NCBI GenBank assembly: GCA_022432975.1
Contig: CM039510.1
Location: 12,288,301 to 12,352,300 of the forward strand
Reading direction: 5' to 3'
Origin: Begonia masoniana
Lineage: Eukaryota > Streptophyta > Magnoliopsida > Cucurbitales > Begoniaceae
DNA: 64,000 bases
The position numbers were made by a program, and so were the translations under genes. The notes beneath the pieces are model-generated. The model was not told the origin of the DNA and made no database searches. It saw only the letters and a list, made by a program, of their open reading frames with translations. This document shows, one piece after another, positions 32,490 to 45,733 of this stretch; within the stretch, counting starts at the first letter, position 1, and each line of letters opens with the position of its first letter.

Positions 32490-33090
32490 TATGTCTGTCG
32501 TGAGTCTTGTGCAGGTTGTGGGTTAGTTGTACGCATGTTGGTATTCTTGTGCAGGTTGTGAGTCAGTTGTATGTATGTTGTGAGTCATGTGCAAGTTGTG
32601 GGTCAGTTGTACGTATGTTGTGAGTCTTGTGTAGGTTGTGGGTCAATTGTACGTAGGTTGTGAGTCTTGTGCAAGTTGTGTGTCAGTTGTACGTATGTTG
32701 TGAGTCTTGTGCAGGTTGTAGGTCAGTTGTGCGTATGTTGGGAGTCTTGTGCAGGTTGTGGGTCAGTTATACGTATATTGTGAGTCTTGTGCAGGTTGTG
32801 GGTCAGTTGTACGCATGTTGGGAGTCTCGTGCAGGTTGTGGGTCAGTTGTACGCATGTTCATAGTCTTGTTTAGATTGTGGGTCAGTTGTATGTATGTTG
32901 TGTGTCTTATGCAGGTTGTCGGTCAGTTGTTTGTATGTTGTGAGTCTTGTGCAGGTTGTGGGTTAGTTGTACGTATGTTAGGAGTCTTGTGCAGGTTGTG
33001 GGTCAGTTGTATGTAGGTTGTGAGTCTTGTGCAGGTTGTGGGTCAGTTGTATGTAGGTTGTGAGTCTTGTGCATGTTGTGGGTCAGTTGT
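32490..33090 (+). repeat. 40-bp minisatellite, about 15 copies
   Basis: Core GTCTTGTGCAGGTTGTGGGT plus CAGTTGTACGTATGTTGTGA. It is clearly related to the 39-bp array at 5250-7800 (shared GTTGTGGGTCAGT and GTTGTGAGTC), but the copies are more diverged. Confidence 0.9.
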
Positions 33091-33210
33091 GCTCCACGAA
33101 TCCCGGGTTGGACTCGGGCCAGAGGTGACGTGCTCTGCGAATCTCGGGTTGGACTCGGGCCGGAGGTGACGTGCTCTGCGAATCCCGGGTTGAACTCGGG
33201 CCGGAGGTGA
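33091..33210 (+). repeat. 41-bp repeat, left block
   Basis: Unit with CGGGTTGGACTCGGGCC and GGAGGTGACGTGCTCTGCG. Three copies before the nested solo LTR; the array continues at 35766-36018. Confidence 0.9.
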
Positions 33211-35765
33211 TGTAACGCCCCCGAACCCACCCTGGCTCGGTGCGCTACTTTGCTAACCAAACCCACGTTAAAACATAATTTAAAATAAATTTTCATAAAC
33301 CCCAAACTATACAAATCTGACACAGCGACATTTAAAGCTAAGTCTCCCGAAACTCTCTTATGTTATACCTAGCTGCCTAGACTCACTAATTCTCTTAATC
33401 CTAACTGTTAAGCACCACGGCGTCCTCCCCGAAAATTTCGACAAAGTAACGCCTGAAAATGGCGCCTCCAAAATGCTAGGTACCTACATAAATCCAATCC
33501 TCAACCAATCCAGAATATTCCTAACCATCTAACCAACCTACGAAATTTCCAACAATCAACATATCGTCAAGAAATGCTATCAACCAAAATAAAGAAAATT
33601 CTCAATATAAGGTAACACATCACCCTGAACTATGACTATAACTTTCCAAACAGCAGTAAAGAGAGAAACTAAAATACTAACATCCCTAAGTGAACAAATT
33701 TCACAGTATAGGGCGACACATGACCCTTAACTATAACTATATACAACAAATACACATAGCTATACCATAACTGTCACAAACATCAACCCAAAAAGAGTTA
33801 CGCATTCCCATCATTTTCGCAAATATACATTTACAATACTACCAAACTTCAAAACCCACATCCTCCGAAGACCATGGTCGAGGCGCCCCGACAACTGCCT
33901 GTACCGGCATGCCCCGAACTCCTCCGACTGCTGCCTAGTCCTCGGCTGTCCCCTCTACCTCACCTGGATAATACTCGCCACCTACACCATAGAACACAAA
34001 AGTAAGTCCTAACGCTTAGCAAGTAGGGAAATAATGCACAACAACACACTAAATGCTCGACTCAACCCTAACATGCAATTTCTACACACTCAGTTGCTTT
34101 CTTTTCATTCAAGTTGCATTTATCTTTCACTTTCATGTGAATCAAGTAGGCACACGTCACAACACAATCCTGGACAGCCACGCCTTGACCCACGGAGCAA
34201 GACCGGAGGCACACGCCCTAACACAATCCTGGACGGCCAACCAAATCTCCCATAATCGATCGTAGAATCCTCATTGTGCCTTCAAACACGAACATATCGA
34301 GGCATTCATACTCACGACACATTACGTACATTAGCATAGCATCTCAAGTAAAATCCCCCGCGGGGTGCTCAGCGAGCCACGTGCCCGACGAGGCTATTCT
34401 ACTCGAGACCAAGTTGCATATCAATTTTCTTATCTTTCAATTCATTCTCACCACTCAAGCATGCAAAACACGTGGTTTCGTAGTTAGAAAACGATGATGC
34501 ATGACACACGATGCATGACAAAAATTAAAACACAGTAAACAAACAAACAATTCCTACCGTTCTATGGTGTAGGCCCGAAGGCAACAAACAAGCATTCCAC
34601 TACTTACCTGACGTCCTAGCTCGCTGAGGATACTTGGTTACCTGTCCATCTACAGCTCGACCTACGAAAATTATTCAAACTTCATTAAAATCAAGCCTAC
34701 ATTCACCAATTACTCTCAAACTACTATTTCTAGCATAATCCAACTAAAACCTAACTAAACGGGCCACTAATTTGGGTAATCGACCTGAAACTTCAAACGC
34801 GCGTAACTTTTGCGTCGGTTATCGGAATCGAACGATTCCAGCAGCCACATACTCCTCTAATAACCTAGTTTACCTGGCCAAAAGGAAATGTAAAACAAAT
34901 AACCCTAGCTTGGTCAAAACTGGCAAACCTCGAACTGCCCTAAGTCAGAAATTTTCTCCTTTCTGGTTTTTCATCAATTCTCACTCAATTGCTTACCAAT
35001 CAACCACATATACCCTCAATTAGCATAATTAACCAAAATCCCGAGGCTACACACCACAAAACCCAAAATTCCCGAAGAGGGCTTACTGATTTTCGCCCAA
35101 ATAGGGCTCCTCACGGCTAGGCGATTATTGCCAGCCCAATACCCGACAATCTCAGGCCAAGATCGTCCAAAAACGGCCGGTGATCGGAGCCAATTCTGGC
35201 TCGCCACTCACGGCCTCAACCGAACCAAAACAGGGCAAAAAAACCAAGCTTACCGGTCGGTTTGTGCGTAGAGACGGACCGGAACCTGCTCGTCGCCGTC
35301 GTCTGGCCAAAGAACGTTGGAAATCACCGGTGAACGGCGCCGACCCTCACTCGCGTCGCCTTCCCCCCTCTCCCCTGTTCTGCTCTCTGCGCTCGAGCAT
35401 GCGAACAACAGAATGGCTTCGGCCATTCTGTTGTTTAATTTAAATTTTTTTTAATAATAATAAATTATAATATTAATAACATTAACAACACTAACATTAC
35501 CATTCTGCCCTTCCAAAACTTCCGTTAAATCTCGTTTTTAAATTATAAACTTTCGTCAATTGACCCTCACCCCGTACCCGGCTTAATTTCTCCACTGGTA
35601 ATACCCGAACATAATTTAATAAACCTTTTAGTTCAACCAAATTTATTCACTTTTAATTACTTTACCTTTTTTTATTATTTTCCTCTCCAATTCTTCCTTC
35701 TAAAATTAACTCTAAAGCTTAAATCTAAAGCAATACACATTAAGGAAAAATTCTCGGGTGTTACA
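33211..35765 (-). mobile_element. Family A solo LTR (minus) inside the 41-bp array
   Basis: Plus-strand ends TGTAACGCCCCCGAACCC and TCTCGGGTGTTACA; flanks GGTGA (33206-33210) and GATGA (35766-35770) form a target duplication with one mismatch. The first about 60 bases match the start at 50001. It keeps the AACAACAGAATGGC / GCCATTCTGTTGTT stem (35404-35432) and the candidate intron (33982-34617). No minisatellite and no internal domain. Confidence 0.88.
33982..34617 (-). other. Candidate LTR intron of the 33211-35765 copy
   Basis: Sense donor TCAG|GTAAGTAGTG at 34617; acceptor GTTCTATGGTGTAG|GTGG ending at 33982. The acceptor arm GTTCTATGGTGTAGG (complement of 33981-33995) pairs perfectly over 15 bp with CCTACACCATAGAAC (complement of 34559-34573). 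The arms differ from those of family B at three paired positions. Confidence 0.5.
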
Positions 35766-36018
35766 GATGATGTGCTCTGCAAATTCTGGGTTGGACTCGG
35801 GCCGAAGGTGACGTGCTCCGCGAATTCTGGGTTGGACTCGGGCCGAAGGTGACGTGCTCCACGAAGCTTGGGTTGGACTCAGGCCGGAGGTGCTCTGTGA
35901 ATCCCGGGTTGGACTCGGGCCTGAGGTGACGTGGTCTGCGAATCTCGGGTTGGACTCGGGCCAGAGGTGACGTGCTCCGCGACTCTCGGGTTGGACTCGG
36001 GCCGGAGGTGACGTGCAT
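35766..36018 (+). repeat. 41-bp repeat, right block
   Basis: Six or so further copies of the 33091-33210 unit, some shortened, ending GGAGGTGACGTGCATGTG. Confidence 0.9.
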
Positions 36019-36616
36019 GTGTTAGGATTTGCATAACCAATTTTCAAGCTTCACGTTTACTTTTCAGCACTCTACTTGCTAAGCTTTGAGCTTATAGTGT
36101 GTTCTGTGATGTAGGTACTACTGAGCGAGAGGGTGAGTACCGAGAGCCTGACCAGGAGTAGATGGCAGTTGGTGGTGTGCAACCAGGGCCCCGGCTGATG
36201 ACAGTGTTAGGGCGACCCGACCCAGGAGGAGCTATGGCCCGGTATGGATGGGGAGTAGGGCTTCTCTTTTTTTTTTTTTGTGGGGGCATTGTGTAGTGGT
36301 TGTATATAGTCATAGTTAAGGGGGATGTATCACCGTATACTTTGAATTTTCTTCATTTTGGGTTGATAGTACAATCTTTCTACTGATATAATGACGCTAT
36401 GAGGATTTCGTATGTTGGTTAGATAAGTAGAAATATTCTAGATCTGGTTGAGGATTTATTTTTCAGGTACTTAGCATTTTGGGGGAGCCTTTTTCAGGCG
36501 TTACTCTGCTGAAATTTTAGGGGAGGACGCTGTGGTGCTTAACGGTTAGAATTAAGGGAAATTAGTGAGTTTAGGCAGCTAGGTAAGACATAAGAGAACT
36601 TCGGAAGGTTAGTTTC

Positions 36617-39600
36617 TACAACGCCCCGAGTTTTCTGAACCCGGTTTGTTACTCAAAAACCCGAACATAACTAAGAAAATTTCGGACCAAATTTAAAACT
36701 TCGTTTGAAAGTCATTTTGAACGTTTGTTAAAAACATAAAAACTTGCAACGGAAAAATCTTGAGCAAAGCAAATTAAGCAAAACTATAAAATAGGTTTGA
36801 ATAATCAATTAAAATGTTAAGAAAATAATTCGGCCGGAAGAGAAGAAGGCTTAGGCGTGAAATACTTAAAGTTTATAAAAGTCAAACACATCATCCGCTG
36901 AACGAAGTCAACAAAAGGGCGGAAACAAACCGAAGGCTTCATCGATGACGTCAGCCGGATGATTTCAATCACCCAGCCTCGTGCCGACCGCTAAACGACA
37001 AAACTTCTACTACATCATCCGGTGGGTTTAACACACGACATCCACCGATCGCTAAACGACAAAACTTCTACTACATCATCCGGTGGGTTTAACACACGAC
37101 ATCCACCGATCGCTAAACGACAAAACTTCTACTACATCATCCGGTGGGTTTAACACACGACATCCACCGATCGCTAAACGACAAAACTTCTACTACATCA
37201 TCCGGTGGGTTTAACACACGACATCCACCGATCGCTAAACGACAAAACTTCTACTACATCATCCGGTGGGTTTAACACACGACATCCACCGATCGCTAAA
37301 CGACAAAACTTCTACTACATCATCCGGTGGGTTTAACACACGACATCCACCGATCGCTAAACGACAAAACTTCTACTACATCATCCGGTGGGTTTAACAC
37401 ACGACATCCACCGATCGCTAAACGACAAAACTTCTACTACATCATCCGGTGGGTTTAACACACGACATCCACCGATCGCTAAACGACAAAACTTCTACTA
37501 CATCATCCGGTGGGTTTAACACACGACATCCACCGATCGCTAAACGACAAAACTTCTACTACATCATCCGGTGGGTTTAACACACGACATCCACCGATCG
37601 CTAAACGACAAAACTTCTACTACATCATCCGGTGGGTTTAACACACGACATCCACCGATCGCTAAACGACAAAACTTCTACTACATCATCCGGTGGGTTT
37701 AACACACGACATCCACCGATCGCTAAACGACAAAACTTCTACTACATCATCCGGTGGGTTTAACACACGACATCCACCGATCGCTAAACGACAAAACTTC
37801 TACTACATCATCCGGTGGGTTTAACACACGACATCCACCGATCGCTAAACGACAAAACTTCTACTACATCATCCGGTGGGTTTAACACACGACATCCACC
37901 GATCGCTAAACGACAAAACTTCTACTACATCATCCGGTGGGTTTAACACACGACATCCACCGATCGCTAAACGACAAAACTTCTACTACATCATCCGGTG
38001 GGTTTAACACACGACATCCACCGATCGCTAAACGACAAAACTTCTACTACATCATCCGGTGGGTTTAACACACGACATCCACCGATCGCTAAACGACAAA
38101 ACTTCTACTACATCATCCGGTGGGTTTAACACACGACATCCACCGATCGCTAAACGACAAAACTTCTACTACATCATCCGGTGGGTTTAACACACGACAT
38201 CCACCGATCGCTAAACGACAAAACTTCTACTACATCATCCGGTGGGTTTAACACACGACATCCACCGATCGCTAAACGACAAAACTTCTACTACATCATC
38301 CGGTGGGTTTAACACACGACATCCACCGATCGCTAAACGACAAAACTTCTACTACATCATCCGGTGGGTTTAACACACGACATCCACCGATCGCTAAACG
38401 ACAAAACTTCTACTACATCATCCGGTGGGTTTAACACACGACATCCACCGATCGCTAAACGACAAAACTTCTACTACATCATCCGGTGGGTTTAACACAC
38501 GACATCCACCGATCGCTAAACGACAAAACTTCTACTACATCATCCGGTGGGTTTAACACACGACATCCACCGATCGCTAAACGACAAAACTTCTACTACA
38601 TCATCCGGTGGGTTTAACACACGACATCCACCGATCGCTAAACGACAAAACTTCTACTACATCATCCGGTGGGTTTAACACACGACATCCACCGATCGCT
38701 AAACGACAAAACTTCTACTACATCATCCGGTGGGTTTAACACACGACATCCACCGATCGCTAAACGACAAAACTTCTACTACATCATCCGGTGGGTTTAA
38801 CACACGACATCCACCGATCGCTAAACGACAAAACTTCTACTACATCATCCGTTGGGTTTAACACACGACATCCACCGATCGCTAAACGACAAAACTTCTA
38901 CTACATCATCCGGTGGGTTTAATACACGACATCCACCGATCGCTAAACGACAAAACTTCTACTACATCATCCGGTGGGTTTAACACACTTCTACTACATC
39001 ATCCGTAGGTTCCAATACACGACATCCACCGATCGCTAAACGACAAAACTTCTACTACAGTCATCCTTGGGGTTTAACACACGAACATCCACCGATCGCT
39101 TCGCTAAACGACAAAACTTCTACTACATCATCCGGTGGGTTTAATACACGACATCCACCGATCGCTAAACGACAAAACTTCTACTACATCATCCGGTGGG
39201 TTTAACACACGACATCCACAGATCGCTAAACGACAAAACTTCTACCACATCATCCGGTGGGTTTAACACATGACATCCACCGATAGACAACAGAACAACA
39301 ACTCAACATCTGCCGATAGACATCATCTACCGATAGAGAACAAAGCGACATTTCAACTACTCCTTGGTATACAAACACAACTCTAACTACAGAAAGCAAT
39401 TTACTCACCTCACTGAAACCATTCAGAAACAATTCAAACCATTGCATTACTAAAAATCCAGTGAGTACCAACATTAAATCCCAACAGAATACTATTATCA
39501 AAAAAATCTCAAAAACGTATTCAAAACATTGTAACCACTACTATCATGAAAACTCAACATGCTTAAATTGAAACATGGTCAACTAAACCTTCACACCAAC

Positions 39601-40549
39601 TGACACCAGTTAAACCGCCCCATCAACTGCCAGATTGTTACATAGATGCACTCCTCCAACCGGTCTAGTCCTCAGCAAACTCAGTAAACACATCTGCTGT
39701 CACTTCTTCACCCACATCACAAAATTCATCTATTAGCCGAATGCTAAGTAAGTAAAGCAGTAATGAAATTAAATGTTGAAATAAGAATTCCTAAACATGC
39801 AATTTCTACTTTCTCATCTCAGTTGTTCATTCATCGTTTCTGTTCAAATCCCCCTGTGAAATTGGGAGTTGGATCAACTCTCCCAAAGTATAAATATCCA
39901 CTGACTCATTAAGGGGCAGATTAATTCCCTTAACAGTAAATCTGATTCACATAGCTGTTTCCGATCCCCCTGTTCGATGGGAAGCGGATCAATTTTCCCA
40001 AAGTCTAAATATCCACTGTCTCATTAAGGGGCGGATTAATTCCCTTAACAGTAAAATCTGGTTTGCATAGCTGTTTCATTATGTTCATTCCTTACCATGC
40101 CAACATGCATTCAAATTCATTTTCGTATACTTTTAAAACATGATGCATAACATACAGACACATTCGAATAAACATAATCCTAATGTTTTGTGATGTAGGC
40201 CCGAAGGCACAAGCAAACTTCACTTACCTGGCTCCTGGAAATGCTCGGTTTCAAACTACTTCAGAAGCTCGCTCACCTAGGATCATAACAGTACATTAAT
40301 CCAACCCTTACTAAACCTTACCAAAAATCAATAAGAAGCTTGAGGAAACCGGTTTGAAACTCTGCTACCCGTGCATTCTCATTTATCACCAAAACCCAAA
40401 CCTTCTCTCAATCACAGCATCCTCAAAATCCCCACATTGTATTCTCTCAGTTACCTAATCGCTAAAATATAAGAAAAACGAGGAAAGCTTAACTAGGTTG
40501 AAGGAGAATTGGGCGAGAGAATCGCCTAAAGAGTTCTGCTGCTCGAGCT
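36617..40549 (-). repeat. Extra LTR segment with 61-bp array, fused to the 3' LTR
   Basis: It has the sense-3' part of a family B LTR that is diverged from the other two LTRs of this element. In plus orientation it runs from TACAACGCCCCGAG to GAGTTCTGCTGCTCGAGCT, then jumps at about 40545 into the other LTR at TCATCTGAACCC. A CGAG present at both parental positions suggests a microhomology join. Its candidate intron acceptor reads GTGATGTGG instead of GTGATGTAG (39714). Confidence 0.8.
36991..39283 (+). repeat. 61-bp tandem array, about 37 copies
   Basis: Unit CTAAACGACAAAACTTCTAC, TACATCATCCGGTGGGTTTA, ACACACGACATCCACCGATCG. Copies from 36991 to about 38845 look identical by eye; the last ones (38850-39283) carry changes, truncations and small insertions. 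Built from the CATCCGGT and CATCCACCGAT words that occur singly in other family B LTRs. Confidence 0.95.
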
Positions 40550-42407
40550 TCATCTGAACCCGGTTTGCTACCCATAACACTGAACCGAACCATGACGACT
40601 TGATGCTAAATTTAAAAGAAGAAATTTCGCTCGACAGCCAAAATTTGACTTTTTCTAAAAATTTAAAATATTTAAAACTTGCAGCGGAAATAATTCTAAA
40701 CAGCAATGTAGTAAAACAAAACTATAAATCATGGTTTGAAATGTTAAGAGACAATCGGTAGTTTGGAATTAAAGTTTAAAACTGTAGAATACTAGGAGAA
40801 ATCGCGGAAATCCAACGTATCTGCCGATGAGCAAAGCCAACGGAAGGAGCAAAAAAAATGAAAACAAAAAGGCTTCTACCGATGACGTGCACAAACAACG
40901 CATTACCATCTGCCGATGACGTCAACGCAACACCATCTGCCGATGAAGTCAACATAACTTCATCTGCCGATGAAGTCAACATAACTTCATACACAACTTC
41001 ATCTGCCGATGAAGTCAACACAAATTCATCTGCCGGCAGATTTCCATCTTCCGATAGACAAACGCGCGACATCTACCGATGACGTCAGCCGGATGATTCC
41101 TTCATCCAACATCTGCCGATCGCTAGATGACAAAAACCTACACAACATCTTCCGATAGACAACTTAACCATGACTCAACATCTACCGATAGACATCATCT
41201 ACCGATAGAGAACAAAACAACATTTCATCAACTCCTCGTTATAAAACACTACTCCAACTACAGAAAAGGATTTACTTACTCTACTGAAATCATTCAAAAA
41301 CGATTCAACCATTGCATTACTCAAAATTCAGCAAGTACTGACATCTAGACCCAACAAGATACGGTTATCAGGAAGGAAAACTCAAAACATGTTCAAAACT
41401 TTGAAATCAATTCTGTCATGAAAACTCAACATACTCAGACTGAATCTTTAACTACTAGTCCTCCACACTGACAGACATCAGTTAAACCGCCCCATCAGCT
41501 GCCAGAACATTGAATAGGTGCACTCCTCCAACCCGACTAGTCCTCAGTGAACTCAGTAAACACACATGCTGTCACTTCTTCACCTACATCACAAAACTCA
41601 TCTATTAGCCTAATGCTAAGTAAGTAATGCAAAATGAAATGAATTACTGAAACATAAACTCCTAATCATGCAGTTTCTACTTTCTCATCTCAGTTGCTCA
41701 TTCATCGTTTCTGATTCAGATCCCCCTGTGAAATTAGGAGTTGGATCAACTCTCCCAAAGTATATATCCACTGACTCATTAAGGGGCAGATTATTTCCCT
41801 TAACAGTAAATCTGATTCACATGTTCAGATCCCCCTGTGAAATTGGAAGTTGGATCAGCTCTTCCAAAGTATATTTATATCGACTGTCTCATTAAGGGGC
41901 GGATTAATTCCCTTAACAGTAAGTCTGATTCACTTTGCTGTTTCATCACATTCAATCCTCTCCATACCAATATGTATTCAAATTCATTTTCGTATACATT
42001 TTGAAAACATGATGCATGGCATACAAACACATCCAAGTAAATACAAACCTAACGTTTTGTGATGTAGGCCCGAAGGCACAAGCAAACATTACTTACCTGA
42101 TCTCCTGGAAATCACTCGTTTTCAACTACTCTGGAAGCCTTGCCCACCTAGTTGAGGAATGAGGATCGGTAAGGAGAATCGCCTGGAGTTCTGCTGAGCC
42201 TGAGCTGAATACCGAGAAAGGAGAAATGAGGGAATAGTGGCGGCTAAACCTCATTAAACCCTTCCTTAAATACATTTTCCACTTTTCAAAATGCTAATTA
42301 CTCTTTTGCCCTTGCATAGTTATTTATTAACCTAATCATCATTTTCTCCCAAATCCTCACATTATAAATGGTTAGTTAAATTTGGTTCAATAGAACCGTG
42401 TGCTACA
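40550..42407 (-). repeat. 3' LTR of the 36617-48940 gypsy
   Basis: Near-identical to 47093-48940. The 14 bp that should form its sense-3' end (TGTAACGCCACGAG at 47079-47092) are missing at the junction. Sense start TGTAGCACACGG at 42407, next to the polypurine tract. Confidence 0.92.
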
Positions 42408-42425
42408 ATCTACCCTCCTTAAAAG
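42408..42425 (-). promoter_or_regulatory. Polypurine tract
   Basis: Sense AAGGAGGGTAGAT directly upstream of the 3' LTR. The same tract precedes the 3' LTR of the other family B element (55348-55365). Confidence 0.8.
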
Positions 42426-42442
42426 AATTTTGTCCTCAAAAT

Positions 42443-45400
42443 TCAGTACCTAAATAATTCCGGATGTTGGTCCATCATGTCTTGCTGGCGCTCCCAAATT
42501 GTTTCCTCTATGTTCTGGTTGTGCCAAAGGACTTTCACTAATGGGACCTCTTTGTTGCGCAATACCTTCACCGCATAGTCCAAGATCCTTACAGGTTTCT
42601 CTTCACATGCCAGAGTGGGGAGAACTTCGATACTCTGCTGTTCCACAATCTGTGATGGATCTCTAACACACTTCTTTAGCATAGACACATGGAACACACT
42701 GTGTATTCCATCCATAGAAGCCGGCAGCTGTAACTGATAGGCTGCTCTCCCAACTCTCTTCAAAATGGTGAATGGTCCAATAAATCTGGAGTTTAACTTT
42801 CCTCTCTTTCCAAACCTCACAACTCCCTTAAAAGGTGACACTTTAAGAAAAACTTCATTACCAACATCAAATTCCAGTTCCCTTCGTCTTTTGTCTGCAT
42901 AGCTCTTCTGTCGGCTTTGAGCTGTCAGGGTTCTTTGACGGATAAGAGCAATCTTCTCTACTGTCTGTTGCACAATTTCAGGACCAATCAGTTGTGCTTC
43001 CCCAACTTCATCCCAATACAATGGTGATCTGCACTTCCGTCCATACAATGCCTCGTATGGTGCCATACCTATGGTTGCCTGAAAACTGTTCTTGTAAGAG
43101 AATTCTACTAAGGGTAGGTATTTGCTCCAAGAACCTTGAAAATCCAAAACACATGCCCGGAGCATATCCTCTAATGTTTGAATGGTTCTTTTCGATTGTC
43201 CATCAGTTTGAGGGTGAAAAGCTGTGCTAAAGTTTAGTTGCGTTCCCATAGCCTTGTGCAGACTTTTCCAAAACTTAGATGTAAATCTGGAGTCTCGGTC
43301 TGAAACTATAGTGCTTGGAACTCCATGCAGTCTAACTACTTCGTGCACATACAACTCTGCCAGTTGATCCATCGAGTATGTTATCTTTATCGACAGAAAG
43401 TGAGCAGATTTGGTTAAACGATCGACTATTACCCAGATTGCGTCATGCCCCTTTGCTGTTCTAGGTAATCCTATAACAAAATCCATAGCTATTTGTTCCC
43501 ATTTCCATTCGGGAACTGGTAAGGGTTGCAACATTCCTGAGGGTCTCTGATGCTCGGCTTTAATCTGTTGACAACACAAACATGATCCTACATATTCTGC
43601 CACACTTCGTTTCATACCAGGCCACCAGTAGTGATGTTTAAGGTCTCTGTACTTCTTTCTACTCCCTGGGTGGACAGAAAACCTGGAAGAGTGTGCTTCA
43701 GAAAGAATCTCGTCACGAAGCTTCTTAATGGCAGGAACAAACCATCTATTTCTATACCTAAGGATCCCATCGGTAGAATAGTTAAAATCTGACTTGTCCA
43801 TAGAATCCATGCTTGACTTGTACTTGTTACACTCATCATCGTTCGCCTGAGCTTCCTTTATTTTCTCAAGAATAGTAGGCCTTAAAGTTATGGTTGAAAG
43901 TATAGCTGATACATTGGTTACTGCTTCTAGATTAAACTTTTGGAATTCTGTCTCTAAAGCTATTGGTATGTCTAGAGTCAATGCAGAGACAGAATGAGTC
44001 ACTCTACTCAAGGCATCAGCCACTACATTGGCCTTACCAGGGTGGTATTTAATCTCGAAATCATAATCTTTGACAAATTCCAACCACCTACGCTGCCTCA
44101 TATTCAGTTCCTTTTGCGTGAAAATGTATTTCAGGCTCTTATGATCTGAAAATATCTCACAAGATTGTCCATACAGGTAATGCCTCCAAATCTTAAGTGC
44201 AAATACAACTGCAGCTAATTCTAAGTCATGTGTAGGGTAATTTTTCTCATGGACCTTCAACTGTCTAGAGGCATAAGCTATCACTTTCCCATCCTGCATT
44301 AACACACAACCTAGACCGATCTTGGAAGCATCACAATAAATGCTAAACTTACCATCCTCGACAGGGAGGGTCAGAATTGGAGCATTGGTCAGCTTCTGCT
44401 TCAAAGTTTGAAAACTATTCTCACAATCCTCAGTCCACACGTATTTTACGTTCTTCCTAGTTAATCGGGTAAGGGATGTCGCAATCTTTGAGAATCCTTC
44501 GATAAACTTCCTGTAATACCCAGCCAATCCAAGGAAACTTCTGACATCCGTAGCATTCCTCGGTTGGGGCCATTCCTTAACTGCCTGGACCTTAGCTGGA
44601 TCCATAGATATGCCATCTCCAGAGATGACATGTCCTAAAAAGTGAACTTGGTCCAACCAAAATTCACACTTGGAAAACTTGGCATAAAGTTGGTGCCTTC
44701 TCAATACTTCTAACACTAAACTCAAATGTTTTGCATGCTCGTCTTTAGTCCTAGAATAGATTAGAATGTCATCTATGAATACAATGACAAACTTGTCCAA
44801 ATACTCGTGAAACATCCTATTTATGAGATCCATGAAGGCTGCTGGTGCATTTGTCAGACCAAAAGACATAACCAAAAACTCATAATGTCCATACCTCGTG
44901 CGAAAGGCAGTCTTTGGGATATCCTCAGATTTAACCTTCAGCTGATAATAACCGGATCTAAGGTCAATCTTAGAGAAAACTCTTGCACCCCTAAGCTGGT
45001 CAAATAAGTCATCAATTCTCGGCAAAGGGTATTTATTCTTAACAGTTAACTTATTCAATTCTCTATAATCAATGCACATGCGCATAGATCCATCTTTCTT
45101 TTTGACAAAAAGGACCGGTGCACCCCATGGTGAAAAGCTAGGGCGTATGAACCCTTTCTCCAACAGATCCTCCAATTGTTTCTTTAACTCTTTGAGTTCT
45201 GTTGGTGCTAGTCTATATGGATTTTTAGACACAGGTTCGGCTCCGGGGTAAACATCCACAACAAATTCAATTTCCCTATCTGGTGACAAGCCTGGAAGGT
45301 CATCTAGGAATACTTCAGGGAAGTCTTGGACGACTAAGACATTTTTGGGACTTGATTTCTCTACTAGTTGTATGTCTAAAACACTAGCTAAGAAGCACAA

Positions 45401-45712
45401 ATACTCTCTGCATAGGGAGGGTCTACAATTGACCGAAGTCATTACAGTCATTTCCTTACTCTTTTCTGAGGCTTGAAAGGTATGCTTCAAACTACCAGGG
45501 GGTTGGAAACTAACTATTCCAGTCCTACAATCAATCGTGGCATAATGCTTAAACAGCCAATCCATTCCCAGAATTACATCAAATCCCATTATATCCATAA
45601 TGATGAGGTCAGCAGGTAGACTCACACTTCCTACTAACACATCACTGTCAAGCATCACTCGGTTAGAGTGCATGCGTTCACCAGAGGGTAAGGTAACATT
45701 AAACACATGCAT
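42443..45712 (-). pseudogene. pol: Family B pol: protease end, RT, RNase H, integrase, chromodomain-like tail
   Basis: Open frame of 1089 residues. Residues 1-60 hold the end of the protease (DVILGMDWL). RT spans about 180-370 with [13 protein letters not shown] and the catalytic box FIDDILIYS (312-320). RNase H spans about 450-570 ([10 protein letters not shown], Glu498, SDHKSL). Integrase has the zinc part (HPGS...YWWPGM...C-x2-C, 681-714) and the core with Asp744 (AMDFV) and Asp805 (VSDRD). The Glu expected 35 residues further, at 841, is Lys (GQSKRTIQ), whereas the 53264-62091 copy keeps Glu. The tail [10 protein letters not shown]...PELF is chromodomain-like. It reads in the gag frame, separated by a TAA at 45734-45736. 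Integration activity is probably lost. The translation start drawn here is only the first Met after that stop. Confidence 0.93.
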
Positions 45713-45733
45713 GGAAGGGGTAAACTGTACATC

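Larger units (their letters stand above)
32429..36114 (+). other. Candidate LTR intron containing the minisatellites
   Basis: Donor CCTG|GTAAGTAG at 32428/32429; acceptor GTTCTGTGATGTAG|GTAC at 36114/36115. The 40-bp and 41-bp arrays and the nested solo LTR lie inside it. The acceptor arm is intact; the donor-side arm (GTACACCACAG near 32476) is only partly complementary. Confidence 0.35.

Noticed and set aside
36991..39283. CRISPR array
   Set aside because: The repeats are directly adjacent 61-bp units with no unique spacers, in a plant retrotransposon LTR.
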